DNA from: an uncultured Eubacteriales bacterium
Lineage (GTDB): Bacteria; Bacillota; Clostridia; Christensenellales; Aristaeellaceae
Assembly: GCA_902795275.1 (NCBI GenBank)
Contig: CADBKQ010000004.1
Span: 62,001-126,000 of the forward strand
Direction of reading: 5' to 3'
DNA: 64,000 nt
Part shown: positions 19,412 through 29,500 of the stretch, piece after piece
How positions within the stretch are numbered: position 1 is the stretch's first letter
Layout: each line of letters opens with the position of its first letter
Translations under genes and position numbers: made by a program
Notes under the pieces: model-generated
Seen by the model: only the letters and a program-made list of their open reading frames with translations
Told to the model about the DNA's origin: nothing
Databases searched by the model: none

Positions 19412-22078
19412 ATGAAAAACATGAAAGGCGCAAGCATCATGTCTGCCATGAAAAAGTACCTGTCCCTTCTGCTGATCCTGGTTCTCGTGCTTACCCACGC
19501 CCCGCTTTCGGCCCTGGCCGAAAGCGGGCTGGGGGAGGACGGCCAGCTGGAAACGGAAGAGGACATCAGCCTGGATGACGATGAAATCACTCTGGACGAT
19601 GACGAAACCGAAGAAGACGATCTTGAAGTCAGCGATGAAGATCTGGACGTGGAAGTCACGGATCCCGAAGCGGATGAGATTGAAATCATCTACCCCGACG
19701 AGCTGCTGGTGGGCCATCCCACGGTGCTCAAGGGCGACTTCTTCACCGAAATGATCGGCAACGACACCGCGGATATTGACGTCCGCGCACTGATCCACGG
19801 CTACAACTTGGTAAACTGGGATCAGTCCCAGGGCGTGTACGTAATCGACCCCTCTGTTGTGCAGAACGTGAAGGTCATGGAGGACGCGGAGGGAAACCGC
19901 ACCTATTTCCTGGGCCTGTGGGAAGATTTGCAGTACTCCGACGGCACGCCCATCACCGCATGGGACTATGCCTTCTCCCTGCTGCTGATGATGTCCCCGG
20001 AGATTGAGGAAATCGGCGGCAAAATCTACCGCGCCGAGCATATCCTGGGCTACGACGAATACATCACCAAACAGGCCGACACCCTGGGCGGCGTGAGCGT
20101 GCTGAGCGATTACCAGCTTGCCATCACCCTGGACCATGAGTTCCTGCCTTACTTCTTTGAAATCGGCCTGCTCCTGTGCGTGCCTTATCCGATCTCCGAG
20201 ATCGCTCCGGGCTGCAAGGTGTACGACGACGGTTACGGCATCTATATCGGCAACGAGGACAAGAGCATCGAGGAGCCGATCTATACCGCCGAACTGCTGA
20301 AAGAAACCATTCTTAACCCCGATACGGGCTACAACAGCCATCCCAAAGTGGTCAGCGGCCCTTATGTGCTCAACGACTACGACGGCATCACCGCGCACTT
20401 TGAAATCAATCCTTACTTCAAAGGCGCCTGGGTCAACAACTCCCTGCCCGAGGACTTCAACTTCGACATGGACGACTTTGAGGGCGTCGGCACCGGTGAA
20501 GTGAAAAACTACAGCGGCGCCAACTATATCAAGGTGGACCGTCTGGACGAGGACGGGAATGAAGACCCCTTCTACCTGGTGAAGCCCAGCATCAAGTATA
20601 TCTCCTTCTCCGTGGCGGACAACGATACCATGGCGGAAGACCTGACCACCGGCAAATTCAACCTGGTCAACAAAGTGGTATACGGCCCCACCATCCTGGA
20701 ATGCCTGGGCGCGTCCGGCGTGGATGCGGAAACCGCCCTGTCCGTCCTCCCGCTGCCCGGTTCTGAAAAAGAAGAAGCGGAAGATTCCGAAGCCCTGCCC
20801 GAGAAAGAGGAAGAAGAGAAAGCCCTGGACGAAGAGCAGGCCGAGGAAGAAACCGAAGAACCGGAAGAAGAGGAACTGGAAGAGCAGCCGGAAGAAAAAC
20901 CGGAAGAGGAACTGGAAGAAGAACCTGAAAAGGAACCGGAAGAGAAGCTCGAAGAAGATGAATTTACGGAAGCAGCGGATGAGGAATCCGAGGAAAAGGA
21001 GATCCGCTACGCCAAGGCGACCGACTATGGCATCAACAACACGCCTTATCCCCGGATCGGCCTGGCATTCTTCACCTTCTCCTACGACTGGCCCACCGTG
21101 CATGAAATGGAAGTCCGCCAGGCCATCGCCTGGTGTATGGACCGCGACCAGCTGACCTACGACTACTGCCAGGACTTCGGCATCCGGGTGGACGGCTACT
21201 ACGGCATTGAGCAGTGGGAGTACCTGCTGATCACCGGCCAGCTGGATTACCCCATCGTCAACGATCCGGAGAACCCGCTCACCGATGAACAGCTGGAGGA
21301 AGAAACCGCGAAGTGGGAAGCGCTGAGCCTGGATAACCTGGTGCAGTATCATGTTGACCTGGACAAGGCCAATGAACTGCTGGACAACGCCGGCTGGACG
21401 CTGAACCGTGACGGCGAGCCCTACCGCAAGGGCGTGGACGACGTGCGCTGCAAGGAAGTGGACGGCGAGCTGACTGCCCTTGACCTGAAGATGATGTATC
21501 CCGCCGGCAACCACATCGTGGATACCATCCAGGAAAACTTCATCGACAACCTGAACAAGGTCGGCATCCTGCTCACCCTGGTGCCCACCGATATGCAGGA
21601 ACTGTTCTATGCTTACTACCATGAGACCGAACGCACGACCGACATGATCTACCTGGCCACCAACTTCCACGTGATCGTCGATCCGTCCATCACCTACAGC
21701 TGCGACCCCACCGCCGATCACCTGATCTGGAACAACACCTATTCCGACGACGAAGAGCTGTGGCTGGACGCTGTAGATATGCGCAAGACGGAGCCCGGCG
21801 CGGTCTATGAATATGTGACCAAATGGATCACCTTCCAGGAGCGGTACAACGAGGTGCTGCCCTGCATCCCGCTCTACTCCAACATCTACTTTGACTTCTT
21901 CACCGGGATGCTGCAGAACTATCACATTACCGCCCACGTCACCTGGACCCAGGCAATCCTGGAATCCTACTTCGGCGAACCGCCGGAAGAGGAAGAGGGA
22001 GACGCGGACTTTGGTGAAATCTTTATGGACGGCGAAGGCTTCGAGGTGGATGACGAAGACATAGAGATTGACGATTGA
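19412..22078 (+). CDS. Family 5 solute-binding-like protein with acidic insert
   Basis: 888 residues. The start is ATG 19412 with GGAG 7 nt upstream and a signal peptide MSAMKKYLSLLLILVLVLTH to ALAES. The mature N-terminus is very acidic (SLDDDEITLDDD). The body matches oligopeptide/nickel-type binding proteins (SBP_bac_5): YSDGTPITAWDYAFSL, SDYQLAITLDHEF, VVSGPYVLNDYDG, then after a break PRIGLAFFTFSYD and EVRQAIAWCMDRDQL. The two halves are separated by an approximately 80-residue Glu/Pro repeat (449-530, ELEEQPEEKPEEELEEEP style). The C-terminus is again acidic. There is no lipobox and no ABC permease or ATPase nearby, so a structural or adhesive role in the surface locus is as plausible as transport. 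Confidence 0.82.
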   Translation: MKNMKGASIMSAMKKYLSLLLILVLVLTHAPLSALAESGLGEDGQLETEEDISLDDDEITLDDDETEEDDLEVSDEDLDVEVTDPEADEIEIIYPDELLVGHPTVLKGDFFTEMIGNDTADIDVRALIHGYNLVNWDQSQGVYVIDPSVVQNVKVMEDAEGNRTYFLGLWEDLQYSDGTPITAWDYAFSLLLMMSPEIEEIGGKIYRAEHILGYDEYITKQADTLGGVSVLSDYQLAITLDHEFLPYFFEIGLLLCVPYPISEIAPGCKVYDDGYGIYIGNEDKSIEEPIYTAELLKETILNPDTGYNSHPKVVSGPYVLNDYDGITAHFEINPYFKGAWVNNSLPEDFNFDMDDFEGVGTGEVKNYSGANYIKVDRLDEDGNEDPFYLVKPSIKYISFSVADNDTMAEDLTTGKFNLVNKVVYGPTILECLGASGVDAETALSVLPLPGSEKEEAEDSEALPEKEEEEKALDEEQAEEETEEPEEEELEEQPEEKPEEELEEEPEKEPEEKLEEDEFTEAADEESEEKEIRYAKATDYGINNTPYPRIGLAFFTFSYDWPTVHEMEVRQAIAWCMDRDQLTYDYCQDFGIRVDGYYGIEQWEYLLITGQLDYPIVNDPENPLTDEQLEEETAKWEALSLDNLVQYHVDLDKANELLDNAGWTLNRDGEPYRKGVDDVRCKEVDGELTALDLKMMYPAGNHIVDTIQENFIDNLNKVGILLTLVPTDMQELFYAYYHETERTTDMIYLATNFHVIVDPSITYSCDPTADHLIWNNTYSDDEELWLDAVDMRKTEPGAVYEYVTKWITFQERYNEVLPCIPLYSNIYFDFFTGMLQNYHITAHVTWTQAILESYFGEPPEEEEGDADFGEIFMDGEGFEVDDEDIEIDD

Positions 22079-22124
22079 TCGGTAAAGAACCACGTCGTCA
22101 GCGCGGGGAGAATGGAGAGAAACA

Positions 22125-22502
22125 GTGGCGAAGGAAAAGCTAAAACGAATGGGCCGGTTTGAACTGCTGGAATTGATTTATCAATTGAAAAAAAGCAATG
22201 AAGAACTGACCTTGCGGTGCAGGGATGCGGAAAAGCAGCTCGATGCCCTGAAAAGGGAAGGCGCCCAGCGGGAAGATAAACTGCGCCGAGAGTATGAAAT
22301 GCGCATTGACGAGCTCCGTATGCAGGGCTCGGCCAAGGATTTGCAGCAGCGCATGAAAAAACTGGAGCAGCAGCTTCTGACTTTCCAGCTCCTCGCAGAC
22401 CAGGATTCTACGGACACCGAGGAAGAACAAACCATCCCGACAGCGGGGAAAGCCACTACGCAGAAGCCTGAAAAAACCATCCCCCAGGAAGAGGGAGAAT
22501 AA
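22125..22502 (+). CDS. Short coiled-coil protein of the surface locus
   Basis: 125 residues starting at GTG 22125 (SD GGAGAG). Residues 8-25 (RMGRFELLELIYQLKKSN) form a conserved-looking amphipathic start, and residues 20-90 a long heptad-type coiled coil rich in Leu, Glu, Lys and Arg. The C-terminal 35 residues are polar and disordered. It has no signal peptide or membrane segment, so it is probably cytosolic or membrane-peripheral. It lies between the binding-protein gene and an active signal peptidase with 3-nt spacing to the latter. Small proteins opening with an (R)-x-ELLE-type motif accompany signal peptidases in other clostridial pilus-like loci; the role is unknown. Confidence 0.8.
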   Translation: MAKEKLKRMGRFELLELIYQLKKSNEELTLRCRDAEKQLDALKREGAQREDKLRREYEMRIDELRMQGSAKDLQQRMKKLEQQLLTFQLLADQDSTDTEEEQTIPTAGKATTQKPEKTIPQEEGE

Positions 22503-22505
22503 ACC

Positions 22506-23096
22506 ATGGCGATGCGGAAAAAGAAAACGTCATTCCCGTCGCTGGAGGAAATCCAGCAGGAAATGACTCGCGTGAAAAGCCAGGGCAGGTATCACCAGGC
22601 GCTGCGCAGCACGGTGAGCACCATCGTGGTGGTGGCGGCCCTGGCGGTTCTGGTGGCGGCGTTGCTTTTGCCCGTAATGCGCGTGATTGGCACTTCCATG
22701 CAGCCGGCATTCCAACCGGGCGATATCATCGTGGCCTATAAAACAGATACTTACCTGCCCGGCGATTTGTGCTGTTTCTATTACAATAACAAGCTGATTG
22801 TGAAGCGCGTGATCGCCATGGGCGGCGACAGGCTGGAGATTGACGATGACGGCCGTGTGACCGTCAATGATCTTCAGCTGGACGAGCCCTACGTGGCGGA
22901 GTACGACTTTGGCCAGTGCGATTTGGACTTTCCCTTTGTGGTCCCGGAAAACACGCTGTTCGTGATGGGCGATAACCGCCCAGTAGCGGTAGACAGCCGA
23001 AGCATCAACTTTGGCTGCATCAACACAGAAGATATGGTCGGCAAGATCATCTTCCGGGTTTGGCCGTTTAACGCGATCGAGTTCTTTGGCCTGTAA
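22506..23096 (+). CDS. lepB: Signal peptidase I, catalytically intact
   Basis: 196 residues, S26 family. A 35-residue cytosolic part and a single membrane helix (about 36-58) are followed by box B with the nucleophile Ser64 (VIGTSMQPAF), box D with Lys100 (LIVKRVIAMGGDRLEI) and box E (VMGDNRPVAVDSRS). All catalytic residues are present, unlike the paralogue at 13978. It likely processes the secreted products of the same locus, possibly including the pilin-like protein. It begins 3 nt after the coiled-coil gene and ends the transcript before a 16-bp terminator stem. Whether it also serves as the housekeeping signal peptidase cannot be told. Confidence 0.93.
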   Translation: MAMRKKKTSFPSLEEIQQEMTRVKSQGRYHQALRSTVSTIVVVAALAVLVAALLLPVMRVIGTSMQPAFQPGDIIVAYKTDTYLPGDLCCFYYNNKLIVKRVIAMGGDRLEIDDDGRVTVNDLQLDEPYVAEYDFGQCDLDFPFVVPENTLFVMGDNRPVAVDSRSINFGCINTEDMVGKIIFRVWPFNAIEFFGL

Positions 23097-23120
23097 CCCG
23101 CCGCTTTACAATGAATCAAT

Positions 23121-23157
23121 CATAAAACCATCCCGGCAGTACCGGGATGGTTTTATG
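23121..23157. terminator. Bidirectional terminator between lepB and argG
   Basis: A perfect 16-bp inverted repeat (CATAAAACCATCCCGG / CCGGGATGGTTTTATG) with a 5-nt loop. It gives a U-rich end in both directions between the convergent genes. Confidence 0.92.
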
Positions 23158-23208
23158 ATATTCAGGATCATATTGTTAAGGGACGAACAGATGCCGAAAG
23201 AGGAAGAA

Positions 23209-24426
<1,218 letters not shown>

Positions 24427-24458
24427 GGTTGCTTCCTCCTCTGAATAAATACACGTAA

Positions 24459-24486
24459 ATTATACAGCTAAAAATCCATTTGTCAA
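24459..24486 (-). promoter_or_regulatory. argG promoter
   Basis: Read on the minus strand: TTGACA (24486-24481), 16-nt spacer, TATAAT (24464-24459), 33 nt before the start codon. No ARG-box-like operator was recognised with confidence. Confidence 0.88.
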
Positions 24487-24576
24487 GGGATTAAATGAAA
24501 AATTATACACAAAAATTCGAGAATAGTGAATAAATATGATTTTAATGCAATTTTCGGCCAGAATCGCCATGCCCGG

Positions 24577-25464
24577 TCAGCGGGCGGCATCGTCCTCTCT
24601 GGGTTTAAGCGGCTTGGGCAGGAAGCCGCGAAACGCGGTAAAGTCGCCGCTGCTTTCCACGGTCAGGTCGCCGTCGGCGGAACGCATGGTTTCCCGAGCG
24701 ATATACAGGCCCATGCCCCGGCCTTCGCCTTTGCCGGAAAAGCCCGCGTCGAAGATGGAAGCCAGGTTCTTTTCGGGAATGGCTGGGCCGTTGTTTTTGA
24801 CTTCAAAGGAATAGCTTTTCACATCTTCGCCCAGGGTGATCCACAGCCGGGGATCGGGGCGGCTCTCCAGGGCGTCCATGGCGTTGTCGATCAGGTTGCT
24901 CAGCACGCGGCACATTTCCCAGGCGGGCAGGGGCAGGCTTTCCCAGGTGGCGTGCACTTCCCATTCCGCCTGAATGCCCCGCTGCCGGGCTTCGGCGATC
25001 TTGGCCCGCAGCAGGGCGTTCACCGGGGCGCAGGCGGTTTTCAGCGCCTGGCTGAGGGATTGAATGTCGCCGTATACCTGCTCGATGTAGCGGTTGGCCT
25101 CCTCGTATTCCTTCATTTCCATCAGGCTGTACACCACCTGCAGGTGGTTGAGGAAGTCGTGCCGCTGGGCGCGAAGGGCGATGTTCATTTCGCTCATCTG
25201 GTTCACGGTCTCATCCAGGCCCCGGAGCTTGAAGGACAGCTTGCCCGCCTTGTACGCTTCGCGGATATCCATCACCGCGCCCCAGGTCACCACCGCCGCC
25301 AGCAGCAGCACCACGATATCCCCCAGCGGGCCGTGGAGGGACTGGTTCACCCCGTCGGAAAGAATATACACCGCCAGGGCGACGGCGGCGACGATCTGCA
25401 AAGCGTTGATCACGATGGAGTACAGCGCCGCCTTGCGGATGTTCAGTTGGGGCTGCATTTTCAT
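24577..25464 (-). CDS. Membrane sensor kinase of the Spo0B/CitA (GHKL) type
   Basis: 295 residues. Two hydrophobic segments at about 13-34 and 48-66 are followed by a helical dimerisation region with RAQRHDFLNHLQVVYSLM (probable phospho-acceptor His102), then a GHKL ATPase domain with the N-box SNLIDNAMDAL and the G2 box KGEGRGMGLYIARET. The Spo0B-like RHDFxNHL motif is that of citrate/DcuS-type and AgrC-like kinases. Its start overlaps the sigma factor stop by 4 nt, so it is the last gene of the dnaE operon. No response regulator is encoded nearby, which leaves its partner unknown. Confidence 0.88.
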   Translation of the reverse strand: MKMQPQLNIRKAALYSIVINALQIVAAVALAVYILSDGVNQSLHGPLGDIVVLLLAAVVTWGAVMDIREAYKAGKLSFKLRGLDETVNQMSEMNIALRAQRHDFLNHLQVVYSLMEMKEYEEANRYIEQVYGDIQSLSQALKTACAPVNALLRAKIAEARQRGIQAEWEVHATWESLPLPAWEMCRVLSNLIDNAMDALESRPDPRLWITLGEDVKSYSFEVKNNGPAIPEKNLASIFDAGFSGKGEGRGMGLYIARETMRSADGDLTVESSGDFTAFRGFLPKPLKPREDDAAR

Positions 25465-26192
25465 GGCTGTTCCTTCAACTCCTTTCGCAGGGCGGACAAA
25501 ATGCGCCGCTCCATGCGGGAAACTTGCATCTGGGTTTTATTCATGCGCGCGGCGGCGTCGCGCTGGGAAAGGTGGCGGGTGAAGCGGAGGGACAACAACT
25601 GCCTTTCTTCTTCCGTCAGGGCGGACAAGGCTCGGGACAGATCTTCCCGCTGCTCGGACTGTTCAAAGCCCGGCTCCAAAAAGGGAAGCCGTTCGCTCAG
25701 GGACAAGCCGTTTTCATCCGTTTCTTCCAGGGAAGAAACGTGGGCGGCGGACTGGGCCGTCCAGACCGCCAGAACAGTTTCGATTTCCCAGCCCAGTTTT
25801 TCCGCCAACTGCCGGGCGGTGGGCTCGGCGTGATGAGCGGCAAGGTAAGCGTCCCGCGCCTTTTCCAACTGAACGGCTTTTTCCCGCATGGTTCGCGGCG
25901 CGCGGAGCAGGGGCGCCTGGTCCCGCAGATAATTCCGCACCGCGCCGGTGACGGTGGGGGTCACATAGGTGGTGAATTTCAGCCCGCGTTCCGGGTCGAA
26001 GCCCTTCAAAGCGCCGACGCAGGCCAGGGAAGCCACCTGGAACAGATCGTCGTATTCCGCGCCGCGATGCTGAAACCGCCGCGCAATCAACGCGCACAGG
26101 GGCAGGCAGGCTTCCAAAGCGCCTTCCAGCACTGCTTCCGATGGATTCAGGGCGTATGCGCACGCTCGGGCGTGCATCAAAGCGGCGTCCAT
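25461..26192 (-). CDS. SigB/SigF-type RNA polymerase sigma factor
   Basis: 243 residues with sigma region 2 (EYDDLFQVASLACVGALKGFDPERGLKFTTYVTPTVTGAVRNYLRD), region 3 (PTARQLAEKLGWEIETVLAVW) and region 4 (LTEEERQLLSLRFTRHLSQRDAAARMNKTQMQVSRMERRIL with its HTH). The layout and the upstream anti-sigma-like gene are those of the SigB/SigF/SigG group, general stress or sporulation sigma factors. It starts 1 nt after the stop of the anti-sigma gene and overlaps the sensor kinase by 4 nt. No anti-anti-sigma (STAS) gene is present here. Whether it is a true SigF cannot be decided without a tree. Confidence 0.88.
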   Translation of the reverse strand: MDAALMHARACAYALNPSEAVLEGALEACLPLCALIARRFQHRGAEYDDLFQVASLACVGALKGFDPERGLKFTTYVTPTVTGAVRNYLRDQAPLLRAPRTMREKAVQLEKARDAYLAAHHAEPTARQLAEKLGWEIETVLAVWTAQSAAHVSSLEETDENGLSLSERLPFLEPGFEQSEQREDLSRALSALTEEERQLLSLRFTRHLSQRDAAARMNKTQMQVSRMERRILSALRKELKEQP

Positions 26193-26193
26193 C

Positions 26194-26571
26194 TCACACC
26201 CCGGCGGGCAGCGTCATATGGACGCAGTGCACGCCTCCTTCGTCCTGGTCGAGGGTCACTTGGCGCACCAGGGTCTGGATGATCATCCGGGCAATGTCCG
26301 CGTCGGCCTTTTCTTCCTCCTCGCAGCGGGTGCGCTCCCGGGCGGTGAGGGTCACGTGCAGGCCGTCGGGCTTCTGCTCGCAGGTCAGCGTCAGGGATTC
26401 GGCGGAGTAATCCTGGTGCAGCAGCAAATCGCAGCTTTCCTCGATGGCGGTGTTCAGGTCGTCCATCAGGTCCAGCGGCAGGTCGTACAGCGCGCTCACG
26501 CCGCTGGCGGCCATGCGCAGCACCAGCGCCCATTCCTTGTTCGCGGGCACGGTCAGGGTCATGGGGGTCAC
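26194..26571 (-). CDS. RsbW/SpoIIAB-like anti-sigma protein, divergent ATP site
   Basis: 125 residues with the fold pattern of the small HATPase anti-sigma kinases: an N-terminal strand, then helix NTAIEESCDLLLHQDY where the N-box would lie, then LTLTCEQKPDGLHVTLTARERT and a C-terminal IARMIIQTLVRQVTL...GGVHCVHMTLP segment typical of the last helix and strand. The DxG motif and the Gly-rich lid are not recognisable, and the N-box Asn appears replaced, so kinase activity is doubtful. It may hold the sigma factor without phosphorylating an antagonist. It overlaps dnaE by 4 nt and precedes the sigma gene by 1 nt. Confidence 0.78.
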   Translation of the reverse strand: MTPMTLTVPANKEWALVLRMAASGVSALYDLPLDLMDDLNTAIEESCDLLLHQDYSAESLTLTCEQKPDGLHVTLTARERTRCEEEEKADADIARMIIQTLVRQVTLDQDEGGVHCVHMTLPAGV

Positions 26572-29500
26572 GGCTTTTCCACCACCTTCATGTCCTGCTC
26601 GTCCAGGTCAAAGAGCAGGGATGTTTTGGTCAGGTTCGCGTCCTTCACCCACAGGTTCCGGGGACAGAGCAGGGTGATGCCCTCCTCCGGCAGGTTGATG
26701 TAGACCGGGACGCTGCCCGGGGTTTTTGCCAGCATGGCCTGGATGCGGGGCATCTGATCCCGGCGCATCCGCAGGTACAGCTTGGTTTTCGCGTCTTTGG
26801 CGATTTGGGCGTCGGTGCGCATGTCCACCGGCTTGGGAATGGATTCGCCCAAAGGCTCCACCACGTCGGCCAATAGTTTGGTGTCCTCGTCGTCCCGGAC
26901 GGACAGCCTGCCCGTCACCAGCACCGCCTGGTCGGGAGCCAGGACGCGGCCATAACGCTCGTAAATCTTCGGGAACATGAGGCATTCCACCTGCCCGGTC
27001 TGATCCTCCAGGGTGAAAAAGCCCATGAGCCCGCCTTTCCGGGTGGCCTTGTTATGGGCCTCCACGATGATGCCGCCCATCGCCACCCGGCGTCCGTCCT
27101 CACTGAGACCCTTGTCCTCCCGGTCGGCCATCTCCGCCAGGTACGCCGTGTTCACCGGCAGGTTTTTCAGCTGATCGGCGTACTCGTCCAGGGGATGGGC
27201 GCTGCAATACACGCCCGTCATTTCCTTCTCCTGGGAGAGCAGCTCTTTTAAAGGATACTCCGGCATGGGCGGGAAGGTTTCCTCCGTGCGCAGGTCTTCG
27301 GCGGGCTGGCCAAAATCGAACAGGGAAATCTGGCCCGTCACGTTCTGCTTGCGCTGGCTGGTCTGGGCGTCCATGGCGGGCTCGTACACCGCCACGCACT
27401 GGGCGCGGGAAGCGCCCAGGCCGTCGAAGCAGCCCGCTTTGATGAGGCTTTCCACCGCGCGCTTGTTCACGTCCTCGCCCGCCACCCGGCGGCAGAAATC
27501 GAAGATGTCCCGGTATTCGCCGTGGTTGAAGCGCTCCCGGACGATGGCCTCCACCGCCTTTTCGCCCACGTTCTTGACCCCGCCCATGCCGAAGCGGATG
27601 CCGGTTTTGCCGTCCTGATCCGTGTCCACGGTGAAGGGGCCGAAGGAGGAATTGATGCGGGGCGGCAGGATAGGGATGCCCTTCTGACGGCAGTAATAGA
27701 TGTAGGCGGCGATCTTGGCGCTGTTGCCCGTCACGGAATTCATCAGCGCCGCCATGAATTCGGCGGGGTAATGATATTTGAGATAGCCCGTCTGCAAGGC
27801 CACCACCGCGTAGCAGGCGGCGTGGGGCTTGTTGAAGGCGTAGGAGGCGAAGGAGGTCATTTCGTCGAAGATGGACTCCGCCACCTCGGCGGACACGCCC
27901 TTCGATACCGCGCCGGGGATGTTGTCTTCCTCGGAGCCGTAGACGAAGTTCTTGCGCTCCTTCGCCATCACGTCCTTTTTCTTCTTCGCCATGGCGCGGC
28001 GCACCAGGTCGCTGCGGCCGTAGGAATAGCCCGCCAGGTCGCGCACGATCTGCATCACCTGCTCCTGGTACACCATGCAGCCGTAGGTCACGTCCAGGAT
28101 GGGAGCCAGCAGCGGCGTTTTGTACTGCACCGTTTCCGGGTGCTGCTTGCCCCGGATGTAGCGGGGGATGGACTCCATGGGGCCGGGGCGGTAGAGGGAA
28201 ATGGCGGCGATGATGTCCTCAAAGCTCCGGGGGCGCATGTTGGTGAGGAAGGTGCGCATGCCGCCGCCTTCCAGCTGGAACACCCCGTCGGTGTCGCCGT
28301 CGCAGATCATGTCGTACACCCCGGGGTCGTCCATGGGAATGTCCTCGGGCTTTAAGTGGATGCCCCGCTTTTCCAGCATGTCCAGGGTGTCCCGGATGAC
28401 GGTCAGGGTGCGCAGGCCCAGGAAGTCCATCTTGAGCAGGCCCAGCTTTTCGATGATGCCCATGGGGTACTGGGTCGTGATCACGTCGTCGTTTTTTTGC
28501 AGGGGCACGTAATGGGTGGCGGGCTCCCGGGTGATCAGCACGCCCGCCGCGTGGGTGGAGGCGTGGCGGGGCATGCCCTCCAGGGTCAGGCCCGTATCGA
28601 TCAGCCGCTTCACCTTCGGGTCGGAATCGTACATGTCCCGCAGTTCCTTGTTCTGCTCCATGGCCTTTTCCAGGGTCATATCCAGCGCCATGGGCACGGC
28701 CTTCGCCACCGCGTCCACCTCGGCGTAAGGATAACCCAGCACCCGACCCACGTCCCGCAGCACGCCCCGGGCTGCCATGGTGCCGAAGGTGATGATCTGG
28801 CACACGTGGTCATGGCCGTACTTCCGGGCCACGTAATCAATGACCTCCTGCCGCCGTTCGTAGCAGAAGTCCACGTCGATGTCCGGCATGGAGACGCGCT
28901 CCGGGTTCAGGAAGCGCTCGAACAGAAGCTGGTATTTCAGCGGGTCCAGCATGGTGATGTTCAGGCAGTAGGCCACGATGCTGCCCGCGCCGCTGCCGCG
29001 CCCGGGGCCGACCATGATGCCGTTGTCCTTGGCGTATTTGATGAAGTCCCAGACGATCAGAAAATAATCCACATAGCCCATCCGCGTGATGACGGACAGC
29101 TCGTATTCCAGCCGGTCGCGAGCTTCCTGATCGTCCGCCGCGTAACGCTGGGCGAACCCTTCCTTGCAGAGCCGCCGCAGCATGGAATCCGACGTTTCGC
29201 CTTCGGGCACGTCGTACCGGGGCAGGTGGACGGTATGGAAATCAAAGTCCACCTGGCAGCGCTTTGCGATTTCCTCTGTGCGCTCAATCGCCTCGTCCAG
29301 GCCGGGGAACAAATCGCGCATTTCCTGCTCGGACTTGACATACAGCTCTTGCGTGTGCTGCCGCATGCGGTTGTCGTCTTCCAGCGTCTTGCCCATCTGG
29401 ATGCACATCAGCACTTCCTGGGCGTCGGCGTCCCGGCGGGTGAGGTAGTGGCAGTCGTTGGTCGTCACCAGCGGAACGCCGGTGCGTTTGCTCATTTCGA

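Noticed and set aside
24441-24580. T-box or arginine riboswitch before argG
   Set aside because: The leader is only about 25 nt from the predicted start to the SD, too short for a T-box. A promoter explains the conserved-looking bases.
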